43,992 nt of DNA from a bacterium (lineage in GTDB: Bacteria; Verrucomicrobiota; Verrucomicrobiia; Limisphaerales; J093): assembly GCA_021823625.1 (NCBI GenBank), contig JAKANS010000026.1, forward strand, positions 1 to 43,992, given 5' to 3'. The position numbers and the translations under genes are program-made. Below the pieces are notes generated by a model. That model searched no databases, was not told the DNA's origin, and was given only the letters and a program-made list of their open reading frames with translations. Below, one piece after another: positions 35,192 through 42,806 of the stretch. The number at the start of each line of letters is the position of its first letter. Within the stretch, counting starts at the first letter, position 1.

Positions 35192-35497
35192 ATGAAGACG
35201 AGCGAGCAGCTTCATGCTGGCGTCCGGTTTTTAGTCGCAGGTCTTGGGTCGCTGCTGCTGTTGATCTGGACGCTCATAGGTCGCGGACTGCCACCGCTGA
35301 TTATTCCACCCGGCCGCAGCATTTCTCCCGGGCCGGTACTCTTTACTGCCTTTCTGGCGGCGACGATTCTCGTCATCCTTTCACCGATGATCATCCGCGG
35401 CTCCGGAGGGGACCGTTGGTTGAGCGTTTTGCTCGGGGCCTTCCCGTTCGCTGTGCTATCCGTCGTGGTGCTGTGGGTTTTGGAGGCCATCAGATGA
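35192..35497 (+). CDS. Small membrane protein, 101 aa
   Basis: ATG at 35192. Three hydrophobic segments: FLVAGLGSLLLLIWTLIG, PVLFTAFLAATILVILSP and WLSVLLGAFPFAVLSVVVLWVL. No family recognised. It sits between repeat copies B and C, exactly as a gene cassette would between two recombination or processing sites. Function unknown. Confidence 0.6.
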   Translation: MKTSEQLHAGVRFLVAGLGSLLLLIWTLIGRGLPPLIIPPGRSISPGPVLFTAFLAATILVILSPMIIRGSGGDRWLSVLLGAFPFAVLSVVVLWVLEAIR

Positions 35498-35525
35498 TCG
35501 AGTCATCACCCGCTAAATGTGATGT

Positions 35526-35643
35526 CCCAAAGTAAACGCGGCTTGCGACCAGAGGGTAACTTGTGCCATCGTGCAAGCCATGAAGCCGAGAACGCCAGTT
35601 GACCGCGGAGCAATGAGGTTCGGCCATTGAACGCTGTTGGGGG
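35526..35643 (+). repeat. ~118-bp stem-loop repeat, copy C
   Basis: Begins CCCAAAGTAAACGCGGCTTG, closest to copy A. The arms GGCTTGC and GCAAGCC are perfect complements, and the outer CCCAA can pair with TTGGG in GCTGTTGGGG at the far end. It starts 28 bp after one small gene's stop and ends 5 bp before the next gene's ATG. Confidence 0.7.
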
Positions 35644-35648
35644 CCTGT

Positions 35649-35966
35649 ATGACTGCGATCGAGGTTGTCATCCGATCCGTCATTGTAGCGGGGCTGGGGA
35701 GCTACTTGTACGTCAAGCACCGGCAGAGGCTGCGCAGCGAGCCACCGCGATACGACGAGGCAGACTGGACCGGCAGAGCCATTGACACAGTGGCACTCAA
35801 GCCCACGGTTGAGCGCGTTCGCCGCGACTATCTCGCTTCCCGTCTCCCCGCTTGCGCGCTGGGCTTTCGCGGGACCCTGATCAAGTTGGCAAAGCGAGCT
35901 CTATCGCGGTTGGCGTACTTCCAGGACAGAGAGCTGGAAAGACATGGGCAATCCCATCCCCGCTAA
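35649..35966 (+). CDS. Hypothetical protein, 105 aa
   Basis: ATG at 35649 (MTAIEVVIRSVIVAGLGSYLYV). One N-terminal hydrophobic segment is followed by a basic soluble part (KHRQRLRSEPPRYDEADW, VERVRRDYLASRL). No family recognised. It takes the place behind repeat copy C that the unrelated 67-aa membrane protein takes behind copy A. Confidence 0.5.
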   Translation: MTAIEVVIRSVIVAGLGSYLYVKHRQRLRSEPPRYDEADWTGRAIDTVALKPTVERVRRDYLASRLPACALGFRGTLIKLAKRALSRLAYFQDRELERHGQSHPR

Positions 35967-36064
35967 CGAACCACTCGACCGAATGACCAGCAGCAGGCTC
36001 ACATACTGGTTTCCAATCCGCGTTTTTACCGTGCTCTCGGGTGGCAGCCAGCGTTTCGATCTAT

Positions 36065-36358
36065 ATGAAAGCCATTGACCGTTCATTGTCGGCTGAAGAG
36101 GCAGTCGCGGCCGAACTGGAGATCTGCATCTCCTGTCTCCAGACCAACCCGCCCGGGACGCATTTCTGCCGGCATTGCGGGACGCCGCTCACCTGTTACG
36201 CCGCGACCGGTCCCTTCGAGAGCATCTTCGCGGAGGGTAATTTTCTCCGCAAGGCGGCCAGCCGAGGACGCTGGAGCGGCCGGGTCCGGGCCGGCGTGGT
36301 CGCGCTCCTGTTCCTGGAACTCGTGGCCATCCTGTCTGGAATGTTGTTGCCGAGGTAA
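36065..36358 (+). CDS. Zinc-ribbon membrane protein, copy 2
   Basis: 97 residues, ATG at 36065, paralogue of the protein at 7768-8061. CISC (21-24) and CRHC (35-38) form the zinc ribbon, and the C-terminal VVALLFLELVAILSGMLL is a transmembrane segment. Differences between copies gather before residue 18 and in the membrane segment, while the ribbon and the FESIFAEG-FLRKAASRGRWSG linker are almost unchanged, which suggests selection on the soluble part. Confidence 0.75.
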   Translation: MKAIDRSLSAEEAVAAELEICISCLQTNPPGTHFCRHCGTPLTCYAATGPFESIFAEGNFLRKAASRGRWSGRVRAGVVALLFLELVAILSGMLLPR

Positions 36359-36587
36359 GACGCGCCATCCGGGAATGGCCAATCAGGGACGCTGGCCACC
36401 GTCGCCAGCATCGTGGCTTTGAGCAACGAGACCTGATCCACTGCGGCCCACGCCACCACCGGTTGGCTCCGAATGACAATGCCCAGAAAAGTTCCAGCGG
36501 CTCCCCGGCCCCGCGGGCGAGTTCCTATCCCGGTTTTCCCTGTTGGTGGCGATTTACAGTCGCACCCTCCCGATGCTAGGTTCGGCC

Positions 36588-36806
36588 GTGAATGTAAACG
36601 AACTGATCAGCGTTGACCCAGAAGTCCTTGGCGGCACGCCAGTGTTCAAGGGGACGCGTGTTCCCGTGAAGACGTTATTCGAGTACCTCGAGGACGACTA
36701 CACGCTCGACGAGTTTCTGGAGTGTTTCCCGTCGGTGACGCGCGACTGGGCGTGTCAAGTTTTGGAACGGTCGGAGTCGGCTCTGATGGAGCCGGTCGCG
36801 GCGTGA
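36588..36806 (+). CDS. DUF433 antitoxin
   Basis: 72 residues from a GTG at 36588 with AGG 7 nt upstream; an ATG at 36573 would add five residues. The core DPEVLGGTPVFKGTRVPVKTLFEYL is the DUF433 signature, a winged/HTH-type fold that binds DNA. DUF433 proteins pair with DUF5615 PIN-like proteins in VapBC-like modules. Its TGA overlaps the toxin GTG start (GTGA). Confidence 0.9.
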   Translation: MNVNELISVDPEVLGGTPVFKGTRVPVKTLFEYLEDDYTLDEFLECFPSVTRDWACQVLERSESALMEPVAA

Positions 36807-37120
36807 AGATTCTCCTGGACGAGTGCGTGCCGTGGCCGATGCACCGGCTGTTCCCCGGCCACGAATGTCGGGCCGTCAAACAGCACGGTTGGGGCGGAAT
36901 CAAGAATGGCGACTTGCTGCGCCTGGCAGAAGCGGAATTTGACCTCTTCATCACTTCCGACCAGAACACCCGCTACCAACAGAACCTCGCGGGTCGTCGG
37001 ATCGCAATCATCGAGTTGTCCACCAACAAGCTGCGCCGTCTCCAAGCCGCGGCCGCCTTGCTCCAGTCAGCAGTGGACGCCGCGAGAACTGCTGCCTACC
37101 GCCGGCTGGATATTCCCTGA
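36803..37120 (+). CDS. DUF5615 PIN-like toxin
   Basis: 105 residues from a GTG at 36803 overlapping the antitoxin stop. The start VKILLDECVPWPMH carries the Asp-Glu pair of the PIN-like site; further acidic residues lie in NGDLLRLAEAEFDLFITSDQN, the typical second half of the active site. Expected to be a ribonuclease held in check by the DUF433 partner. Full length and intact, unlike the remnant at 8269-8340. Confidence 0.9.
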   Translation: MKILLDECVPWPMHRLFPGHECRAVKQHGWGGIKNGDLLRLAEAEFDLFITSDQNTRYQQNLAGRRIAIIELSTNKLRRLQAAAALLQSAVDAARTAAYRRLDIP

Positions 37121-37198
37121 AGTCCTGGCTCCGGTCCGGGCTCAGCGTGCTTTCCCGCCAGCGCAGCAGGCCGAAGCCGTCGCCCGACGCCGGGCCGC

Positions 37199-37508
37199 TC
37201 AGTCTTCGGCGAACAGGTATTCGAGATCGGCCCGGGTGAGGCTGCGGGCGAAGCCTTCCTCGCCCAGCACGTCGGCGATCGTCTGGGCCTTGCTCTGCTG
37301 GAGCTCCCAGATCTTTTCCTCGACTGTGCCCGGCGCGATCAGGCGATAGGCGTTCACCGTCCGCGTCTGGCCGATGCGGTGGGTGCGGTCGATCGCCTGC
37401 GCTTCCACCGCCGGGTTCCACCACGGGTCGTACCGCACGACGCGGCTGGCGGTGGTGAATTTCAGGTCCGTGCCGGCGACGCCGCGCGGACATAAGAACA
37501 CCCCATCA
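37199..37508 (-). pseudogene. C-terminal stump of an SNF2-family helicase
   Basis: The minus strand encodes helicase motifs V and VI and the tail: GTDLKFTTASRVVRYDPWWNPAVEAQAIDRTHRIGQTR, then EEKIWELQQSKAQTIADVLG and LTRADLEYLFAED with a stop. A complete SNF2 protein would need over 600 more residues upstream. Similarity ends near 37508, and beyond it the strand holds unrelated sequence leading to the divergent KorA gene. No start signal exists. The end is a recombination or deletion scar. Confidence 0.8.
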
Positions 37509-37647
37509 CATTCTTCGGTCGCGCCTGGTGATTCGCGTTTGACCGCCCCCGGCCGCGTGCTAGGTTCGTTCCTCGTTTGCGCGCCGGTGGGGGTAGGTTT
37601 GCCGTCACCGGCGGTCGCGCTACAGCGGTTTTTTGGGGCACACTTCG

Positions 37648-39465
37648 ATGAGCGATTCGACAATGGCCGCCCCCTTGAAGGGAAACGGCCGGGTGAAGGT
37701 TAGGGACGTGGTCATCCGCATTGCGGGCAACTCCCAGGATGGGATTCAAGCCATCGGCGGGTTTCTGGCGCGGCTGGCCGGCCGCAGCGAGCAGGACGTG
37801 ATGACCTACATGACCATCCCGTCCACGATTTCCGGCGGCCCGTCCATTTTTCAGGTCCGCATCGGCACGGGCGACATCCTCAGCGCCGGCGATGAGGCGG
37901 ACGTGCTGCTGGCGTTCTACCAGCATTCCTACGAGGGCCACATCGGTTCGCTCAAAACGCACGGCATCGTGCTGTTCGACTCCGACCACGTGGAGCCCAA
38001 ACCGGAATGGCAGGCGGATTACCGGCACGTGGGCGTGCCCATCTCGGGCCTCACGGTCGAGGCCATCGGCGGCACCGCGCGCGACAAGGGCAAGAACGTC
38101 TATGCGCTGGGCCTGCTCGCGAAGATGTTCGACCTGAACGTCACCAAGCTCAAGGAACTGATCGGCGAACGCTTCGGCGGCAAGGACGCCAGCGTCCTGG
38201 AAAACGCGCTCAGCGCCTTCGAGGCCGGCTACAGCTACTCGTTGGGACACCTGCTCGAAACGTTCGAGTTCGCCGAGGGTTTGAAGCGTGGCGTCAAGCA
38301 GGTGGTCATGAACGGCAACGACGCGCTGGCCTACGGCTTGATCGCCGCGGGCGTGCGCTTCGGCGCCGGGTACCCGATCACGCCCTGGTCGGACATCATG
38401 GAATTGTTGCGCCGCGAACTGCCCAAGTACGGCGGCACCTTCGTGCAATGCGAGGATGAGATCGCCTCGATCTGCATGGCGCTGGGCGCCAGCTACGCCG
38501 GTCGCGTGGCGGTGACCGGCACCAGCGGACCGGGCCTCTCGCTCAAGACCGAGGCGCTGGGCTGGGCCGTCATGGCTGAAGTGCCGCTGGTTGTGGTGGA
38601 CGTGCAGCGCGGCGGACCCTCCACCGGCCTGCCGACCAACGTCGAGCAATCCGACCTTAACATCGCCTGCTTTGGCAGCCATGGGGATTCGCCCCGCGTG
38701 GTGCTGGCGCCCGCGAGCGTGGAGGACTGTTTTTACGTGGCGATCGAGGCGGTGAATCTCGCCCGCCGCTACAGCGTGCCAGTGGTCATTTTGACCGATC
38801 AGGCCATCGCCACGCGCATCGAGGCCTTCGATGAGCCGAACCTGCAAAAGGCCTGCCAGGAACTCCCGGTCGATCTCACGCCCGCGCCCGAGCACAAGCC
38901 TTACGACCTCGCGGAGGCCGACGGCGTGGCGCGGCACCGCGCCCCCGGCACGCGCGTCTTGAACGGGATCTATCCGGTCATCACCGGCCTCGAACATGAC
39001 GAGTACGGTCACCCGACCGGCTCCCCGACGCTGCACACCAAAATGACCGCCAAGCGCCGGCGCAAGCTTCAGTCGCTGGCGGAGACATTGCCCGACCCGG
39101 AGATTTACGGGGCGCCGGAGGGCAAGTTGCTCCTCATCGGCTGGGGTTCCACGATGGGGCCGATCCGTGAAGCCGTGGACCACGCGCGCGCCGCCGGCCA
39201 GCCGGTGTCCGCGGTGCACCTGCGCCACCTGCACCCGCTGCCGCCCGGCCTGGAACGCATCTTCAGCGTGTTCGAGCACATTCGCGTCGTCGAGATGAAC
39301 GACGAAGGCGTCTATGGCTACGGTCAGTTGGGCGGCGTCCTGCGCGCCCGGTTCTGCAATCCCAAAATCCGCGGCATCAACAAGACCGACGGCCTCGCCT
39401 TCAAGGTGCGCGACATCGTCGAACGCATCCGCGAGGAAGTGACCGACGGCATGCGCCATTATTGA
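37648..39465 (+). CDS. korA: 2-oxoacid:acceptor oxidoreductase, alpha subunit (fused gamma-alpha)
   Basis: 605 residues, ATG at 37648. Residues ~15-195 are the gamma domain (IRIAGNSQDGIQAIGGFLARLAG, the flavin/acceptor side); from ~220 the alpha pyrimidine-binding domain follows (NGNDALAYGLIAAGVRFGAGYPITPWSDIMELL) and then the C-terminal transketolase-like domain. This fusion is typical of 2-oxoglutarate/2-oxoacid:ferredoxin oxidoreductases. With KorB it converts a 2-oxoacid and CoA to acyl-CoA, CO2 and reduced ferredoxin. No separate ferredoxin subunit is encoded here. The next gene starts 47 bp on, so the two likely share a transcript. Confidence 0.93.
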   Translation: MSDSTMAAPLKGNGRVKVRDVVIRIAGNSQDGIQAIGGFLARLAGRSEQDVMTYMTIPSTISGGPSIFQVRIGTGDILSAGDEADVLLAFYQHSYEGHIGSLKTHGIVLFDSDHVEPKPEWQADYRHVGVPISGLTVEAIGGTARDKGKNVYALGLLAKMFDLNVTKLKELIGERFGGKDASVLENALSAFEAGYSYSLGHLLETFEFAEGLKRGVKQVVMNGNDALAYGLIAAGVRFGAGYPITPWSDIMELLRRELPKYGGTFVQCEDEIASICMALGASYAGRVAVTGTSGPGLSLKTEALGWAVMAEVPLVVVDVQRGGPSTGLPTNVEQSDLNIACFGSHGDSPRVVLAPASVEDCFYVAIEAVNLARRYSVPVVILTDQAIATRIEAFDEPNLQKACQELPVDLTPAPEHKPYDLAEADGVARHRAPGTRVLNGIYPVITGLEHDEYGHPTGSPTLHTKMTAKRRRKLQSLAETLPDPEIYGAPEGKLLLIGWGSTMGPIREAVDHARAAGQPVSAVHLRHLHPLPPGLERIFSVFEHIRVVEMNDEGVYGYGQLGGVLRARFCNPKIRGINKTDGLAFKVRDIVERIREEVTDGMRHY

Positions 39466-39512
39466 GCGCGCGCCCCAAGACCCTAAATCCGAAACCCTTT
39501 CCCGATTACGCC

Positions 39513-40451
39513 ATGACGACCGCAATTGCCCAGCCCCCCGCCCGCGAAGAACTTGTTCCTGTTGCCGCGCCCGCCGCCGAGCGCAAGCTGCCCACGAAGA
39601 AGGAACTCACTGCCGACCACCCGACGTGGTGCCCTGGCTGCGGCGATTTCTCGGTGCTGGCGCTGTACTTCAAGCTGATCGAAAAGCGCCGCGTGCTGCA
39701 GGAAAAGGTGGTGAGCGTGTCCGGCATCGGTTGCTCCAGCCGGTTCCCGTACTTCGTGCAGGCGCACGGCGTGCACTTCATCCACGGCCGCGCGCTGCCG
39801 TTTGCGACCGGTGTCTCGCTCACGCGGCCGGATTTGCACGTCTTCGTGTTCAGTGGCGACGGCGACGCGTTTTCCATCGGCGGAAACCACTTCACCCACA
39901 CCGCCCGGAAGAACGTGAATCTTACTTTGGTGGTCATGGACAATGAAGTCTATGGCCTGACCAAGAAGCAGACTTCGCCCACCTCACCGGTCGGCTTCAA
40001 GAGCAAGACCGACATCTGGGGCGCGGTGGACCAGCCGATCAATCCGCTCAAACAGGCCATTGCCGCGGGCGCGACCTTCGTGGCGCGTACGACCAGCACG
40101 AATCCAAACCACGTGCTCCAGATGATGGAAGCGGCGATGGACCATGAAGGCTTCAGCTTCATCGAATGCCTGAGCGAATGCGTGGAGTTTTATCCGGGAG
40201 CGTTCGATGGCGCCAATCCGCGCAAAGGCGGCGCGTTCAACCTCGTCCCCGCCGAGCACGACGTCACCGACGAGGTCGCTGCTTACCGGCTCGCGGGCGA
40301 ACCGTTCCCCGGCCGGTTCGGCATCTTCTACCAGGTGAAGCGCCCGACGAAAAATGCCCTCGAGGCCCGGATCAATGCCGATTACCAGGCCAAAACGGCC
40401 GGCCTGGAAAGCTGGCAGATCCTCGCGCGGACGTTCGAGAAAATGAAGTAG
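39513..40451 (+). CDS. korB: 2-oxoacid:acceptor oxidoreductase, beta subunit
   Basis: 312 residues, ATG at 39513. The thiamine-diphosphate site GDGDAFSIGGNHF...N is complete and WCPGCG near the start is the conserved Cys motif, with a further Cys in GIGCSSR, for the iron-sulfur cluster of short beta subunits. It binds thiamine diphosphate and passes electrons to ferredoxin. Follows KorA on the same strand. An upstream in-frame start (39462) overlaps KorA and looks less likely. Confidence 0.93.
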   Translation: MTTAIAQPPAREELVPVAAPAAERKLPTKKELTADHPTWCPGCGDFSVLALYFKLIEKRRVLQEKVVSVSGIGCSSRFPYFVQAHGVHFIHGRALPFATGVSLTRPDLHVFVFSGDGDAFSIGGNHFTHTARKNVNLTLVVMDNEVYGLTKKQTSPTSPVGFKSKTDIWGAVDQPINPLKQAIAAGATFVARTTSTNPNHVLQMMEAAMDHEGFSFIECLSECVEFYPGAFDGANPRKGGAFNLVPAEHDVTDEVAAYRLAGEPFPGRFGIFYQVKRPTKNALEARINADYQAKTAGLESWQILARTFEKMK

Positions 40452-40484
40452 CGGCGACGCACGCGAAGGGTGGCCGGACCAGCG

Positions 40485-41966
40485 TTATGCCACCGCCAGC
40501 GGCGCCCTCTCCCGGTGCCAATCCGTCGCCTGTTCGTACGCGTGGGCGATCCTGAGCAGGTCCGCCTCGCCGAACGGTTTCCCCAGCAATTGCAGGCCGA
40601 TCGGCAGCCGCGGACTCGCGGTGAATCCGCAGGGCACGCTGAGGCCGCAGATGCCCGCGAGGTTGCAGGAAATGGTGAAGATGTCTTCCAGGTACATCTG
40701 CAGCGGATCGTTCGCCTTCTCGCCGATCTTGAACGCGGCGCTCGGTGTCGTGGGCGTCATGATCGCATCCACCTGTTCGAAGGCCTTGAGAAAGTCCTGT
40801 CGGATGAGCGTGCGGACCTTTTGCGCCCGCAGGTAATAGGCGTCGTAGTAGCCGCTGCTCAGCACGTAGGTGCCCAGAATGATCCGGCGTTTCACCTCCG
40901 CGCCGAAGCCCGCGCCCCGCGTCCGCGCGTACATTTCGATGGGGTCGGCGCCGTCCACGCGCAGCCCGTAACGGACGCCGTCGAACCGCGCCAGGTTCGC
41001 GCTCGCCTCGGCCGGCGCGATCACGTAATAGGTCGCGATCGCGTACTCGGTGTGCGGCAACGAAATCTCCACCGGCTCCATGCCCAGCGCGGCGAGGCGG
41101 GCGATGGCCGCTTCCACGGTCGCCTTCACTTCCGGGTCGATGCCCGCCACCAGGTACTCCCGCGGCAAGCCGAGCTTCAGGCCTTTCAACTCGCCGGTCA
41201 GCGCGCTGGCAAAATCCGGCACCGGCTGCGGTACGCTGGTCGAGTCGCGCGGGTCGTACCCCGCGACCACGCCCAGCAAGGTGGCGGCGTCGCGCACGTC
41301 CTTGGCCACGCAGCCGATCTGGTCCAACGACGACGCGTAAGCCACCAGCCCGTAACGCGAAATGCGCCCGTAAGTTGGCTTGATGCCCACCACGCCACAC
41401 AACGCCGCCGGCTGCCGCACCGAACCGCCCGTGTCGGATCCGAGCGCAGCGATGACTTCGTTGCTGGCCACCGCCGCCGCCGTGCCGCCGGACGATCCGC
41501 CGGGGATGCGCTCCAGATCCCACGGATTGCGCGTGAGCTGAAACGCGGAGTTCTCCGTCGAGCTGCCCATCGCGAACTCGTCGAGGTTGAGCCGGCCCAG
41601 CAAGATCGCGCCCGCGGTCTTCAATTTCTCGACCACCGTGGCGTCGTACGGCGAAACGAAGTGCTCCAGAATCCGCGAGCCGCACGTCAACGGCTGGCCA
41701 CGCACGGCGATGATGTCCTTCAACGCGAGCGGCACGCCCAGCAGCGGTTGCGTCGCGTGGCTGGCCCCGGCCTTCAAGGTGGCGTCCGCGACATCGGCTT
41801 GGGCCAGCGCGCCGGCGGTGTCCACGTTCAGGAAAGCGCCCACGTGCTCCTCCACCCGCGCGATCTGGTTCAGACAGGCCTGGGTGGCTTCGCGGGCCGA
41901 GCATTCGCGGCGGGCGAGCTTCGCGGTCAGTTCCGAAACGGTGAGCCGGTTCAGCATGGCCTTCAC
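40485..41966 (-). CDS. gatA: Glutamyl-tRNA(Gln) amidotransferase subunit A
   Basis: 493 residues counted from a GTG at 41966 that overlaps the GatC stop (GTGA); an ATG at 41957 is an alternative. The amidase Ser-cisSer-Lys triad is intact: Lys83 in LALKDI, a serine in the GGSSGG loop (about 158) and nucleophile Ser182 in [12 protein letters not shown]. With GatB and GatC it turns Glu-tRNA(Gln) (and often Asp-tRNA(Asn)) into the amide form. GatB is not in the window. Convergent with KorB, 33 bp apart. Confidence 0.96.
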   Translation of the reverse strand: MKAMLNRLTVSELTAKLARRECSAREATQACLNQIARVEEHVGAFLNVDTAGALAQADVADATLKAGASHATQPLLGVPLALKDIIAVRGQPLTCGSRILEHFVSPYDATVVEKLKTAGAILLGRLNLDEFAMGSSTENSAFQLTRNPWDLERIPGGSSGGTAAAVASNEVIAALGSDTGGSVRQPAALCGVVGIKPTYGRISRYGLVAYASSLDQIGCVAKDVRDAATLLGVVAGYDPRDSTSVPQPVPDFASALTGELKGLKLGLPREYLVAGIDPEVKATVEAAIARLAALGMEPVEISLPHTEYAIATYYVIAPAEASANLARFDGVRYGLRVDGADPIEMYARTRGAGFGAEVKRRIILGTYVLSSGYYDAYYLRAQKVRTLIRQDFLKAFEQVDAIMTPTTPSAAFKIGEKANDPLQMYLEDIFTISCNLAGICGLSVPCGFTASPRLPIGLQLLGKPFGEADLLRIAHAYEQATDWHRERAPLAVA

Positions 41967-42250
41967 TCGACGATTTTAGGCACGCTGAACAGGCCGTTGG
42001 CCGCGGCCGGGGCGTTGCGCAGCGCCTCCGCGTGTGGCAACGAAGGCTGGACCTGGTCGGGCCGCGTGACGTTCACCAACGGCATGGTGTGGGCCATCGG
42101 CTCGACGCCGCTCACGTCCGCCTGTTTGAGTTTCTCGAAATACTCGAGCACCCCGCCGAGTTGGGCGCCGAAGCGCGCTTCCTCTTCCGGGGTGAGCGCG
42201 AGCCGCGCGAGATGCGCGACGTAGCGGATATCCATTTGGGGTGCCGACAT
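41963..42250 (-). CDS. gatC: Glutamyl-tRNA(Gln) amidotransferase subunit C
   Basis: 95 residues, ATG at 42250. The start [19 protein letters not shown], the [20 protein letters not shown] core and the C-terminal FSVPKIVE are diagnostic of GatC, the small subunit that wraps and stabilises GatA. Stop overlaps the GatA start. It follows the HPr-like gene on the same strand after 57 bp, so a three-gene operon is likely. Confidence 0.95.
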   Translation of the reverse strand: MSAPQMDIRYVAHLARLALTPEEEARFGAQLGGVLEYFEKLKQADVSGVEPMAHTMPLVNVTRPDQVQPSLPHAEALRNAPAAANGLFSVPKIVE

Positions 42251-42307
42251 GGCAGGGCGGGGCAGGTAAGGCGGTTCGCGGCCGGGCGGGTCGCCGGCCG
42301 CCGCGAG

Positions 42308-42592
42308 TCAATCCTCGTCGAACTTCGCGGCCACCAGTTTCTCCAATTCATTGACCGCCGCGGTGGCGTCGCTGCCGGCGGCCTGGACCCGGATGCGCGA
42401 GCCCGGCCCGGCCGCGAGCATCATCAGGCCCATGATGCTCTTGCCGTTGACGGTCTCGCCGTCCTTCTCCACGAGCACCTCGCACGTAAACTGGTTGGCC
42501 AGCCGGACAAACTTCGAGGCCGGCCGGGCGTGGATGCCCAGTTTGTTGATCACTTCAAACTCGCGTTCGACATGTGTGGGGTTCTCGCTCAT
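42308..42592 (-). CDS. HPr-family phosphocarrier protein
   Basis: 94 residues, ATG at 42592. NKLGIHARPAS places the phospho-accepting His at residue 21, and NGKSIMGLMML has Ser52 at the position that HPr kinase modifies in Gram-positive-type HPr (Ser46). It may carry phosphate in a PTS or a PTS-like nitrogen/carbon control system. No other PTS gene lies nearby; the neighbours are gatC and gatA. Whether it is a catalytic HPr or a regulatory Crh/NPr type cannot be told from this window. Confidence 0.9.
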   Translation of the reverse strand: MSENPTHVEREFEVINKLGIHARPASKFVRLANQFTCEVLVEKDGETVNGKSIMGLMMLAAGPGSRIRVQAAGSDATAAVNELEKLVAAKFDED

Positions 42593-42806
42593 CAGTCAGC
42601 GCGGAGGCTAGGCAACTCCGCCCCTGCTGGCCAGCAAAACCGACTTCACTGAAGGGAATCCCTAATGAGTGTCCGGCGTTAAACGCGAAGCGGGGCGCTG
42701 GGGTTGCGTCTGATGCGCTGGAGCGCGTGCGAATGTTGGCGCGGCGATTGAATATTTGCGGGGTTTCCGGTGTCTCCACCCGCAACATTCGCCGCTGTTC
42801 TCCACC

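Larger units (their letters stand above)
36065..36870 (+). repeat. Segmental duplication, intact copy 2
   Basis: Counterpart of 7768-8340. It keeps the zinc-ribbon gene, the conserved non-coding stretch at about 36376-36440, and the full DUF433 gene with the start of DUF5615. The part at ~36445-36690 is absent from copy 1. Confidence 0.8.

Noticed and set aside
37462..39525. Long minus-strand frame opposite korA
   Set aside because: Shadow frame; korA is an unmistakable full-length oxidoreductase subunit.
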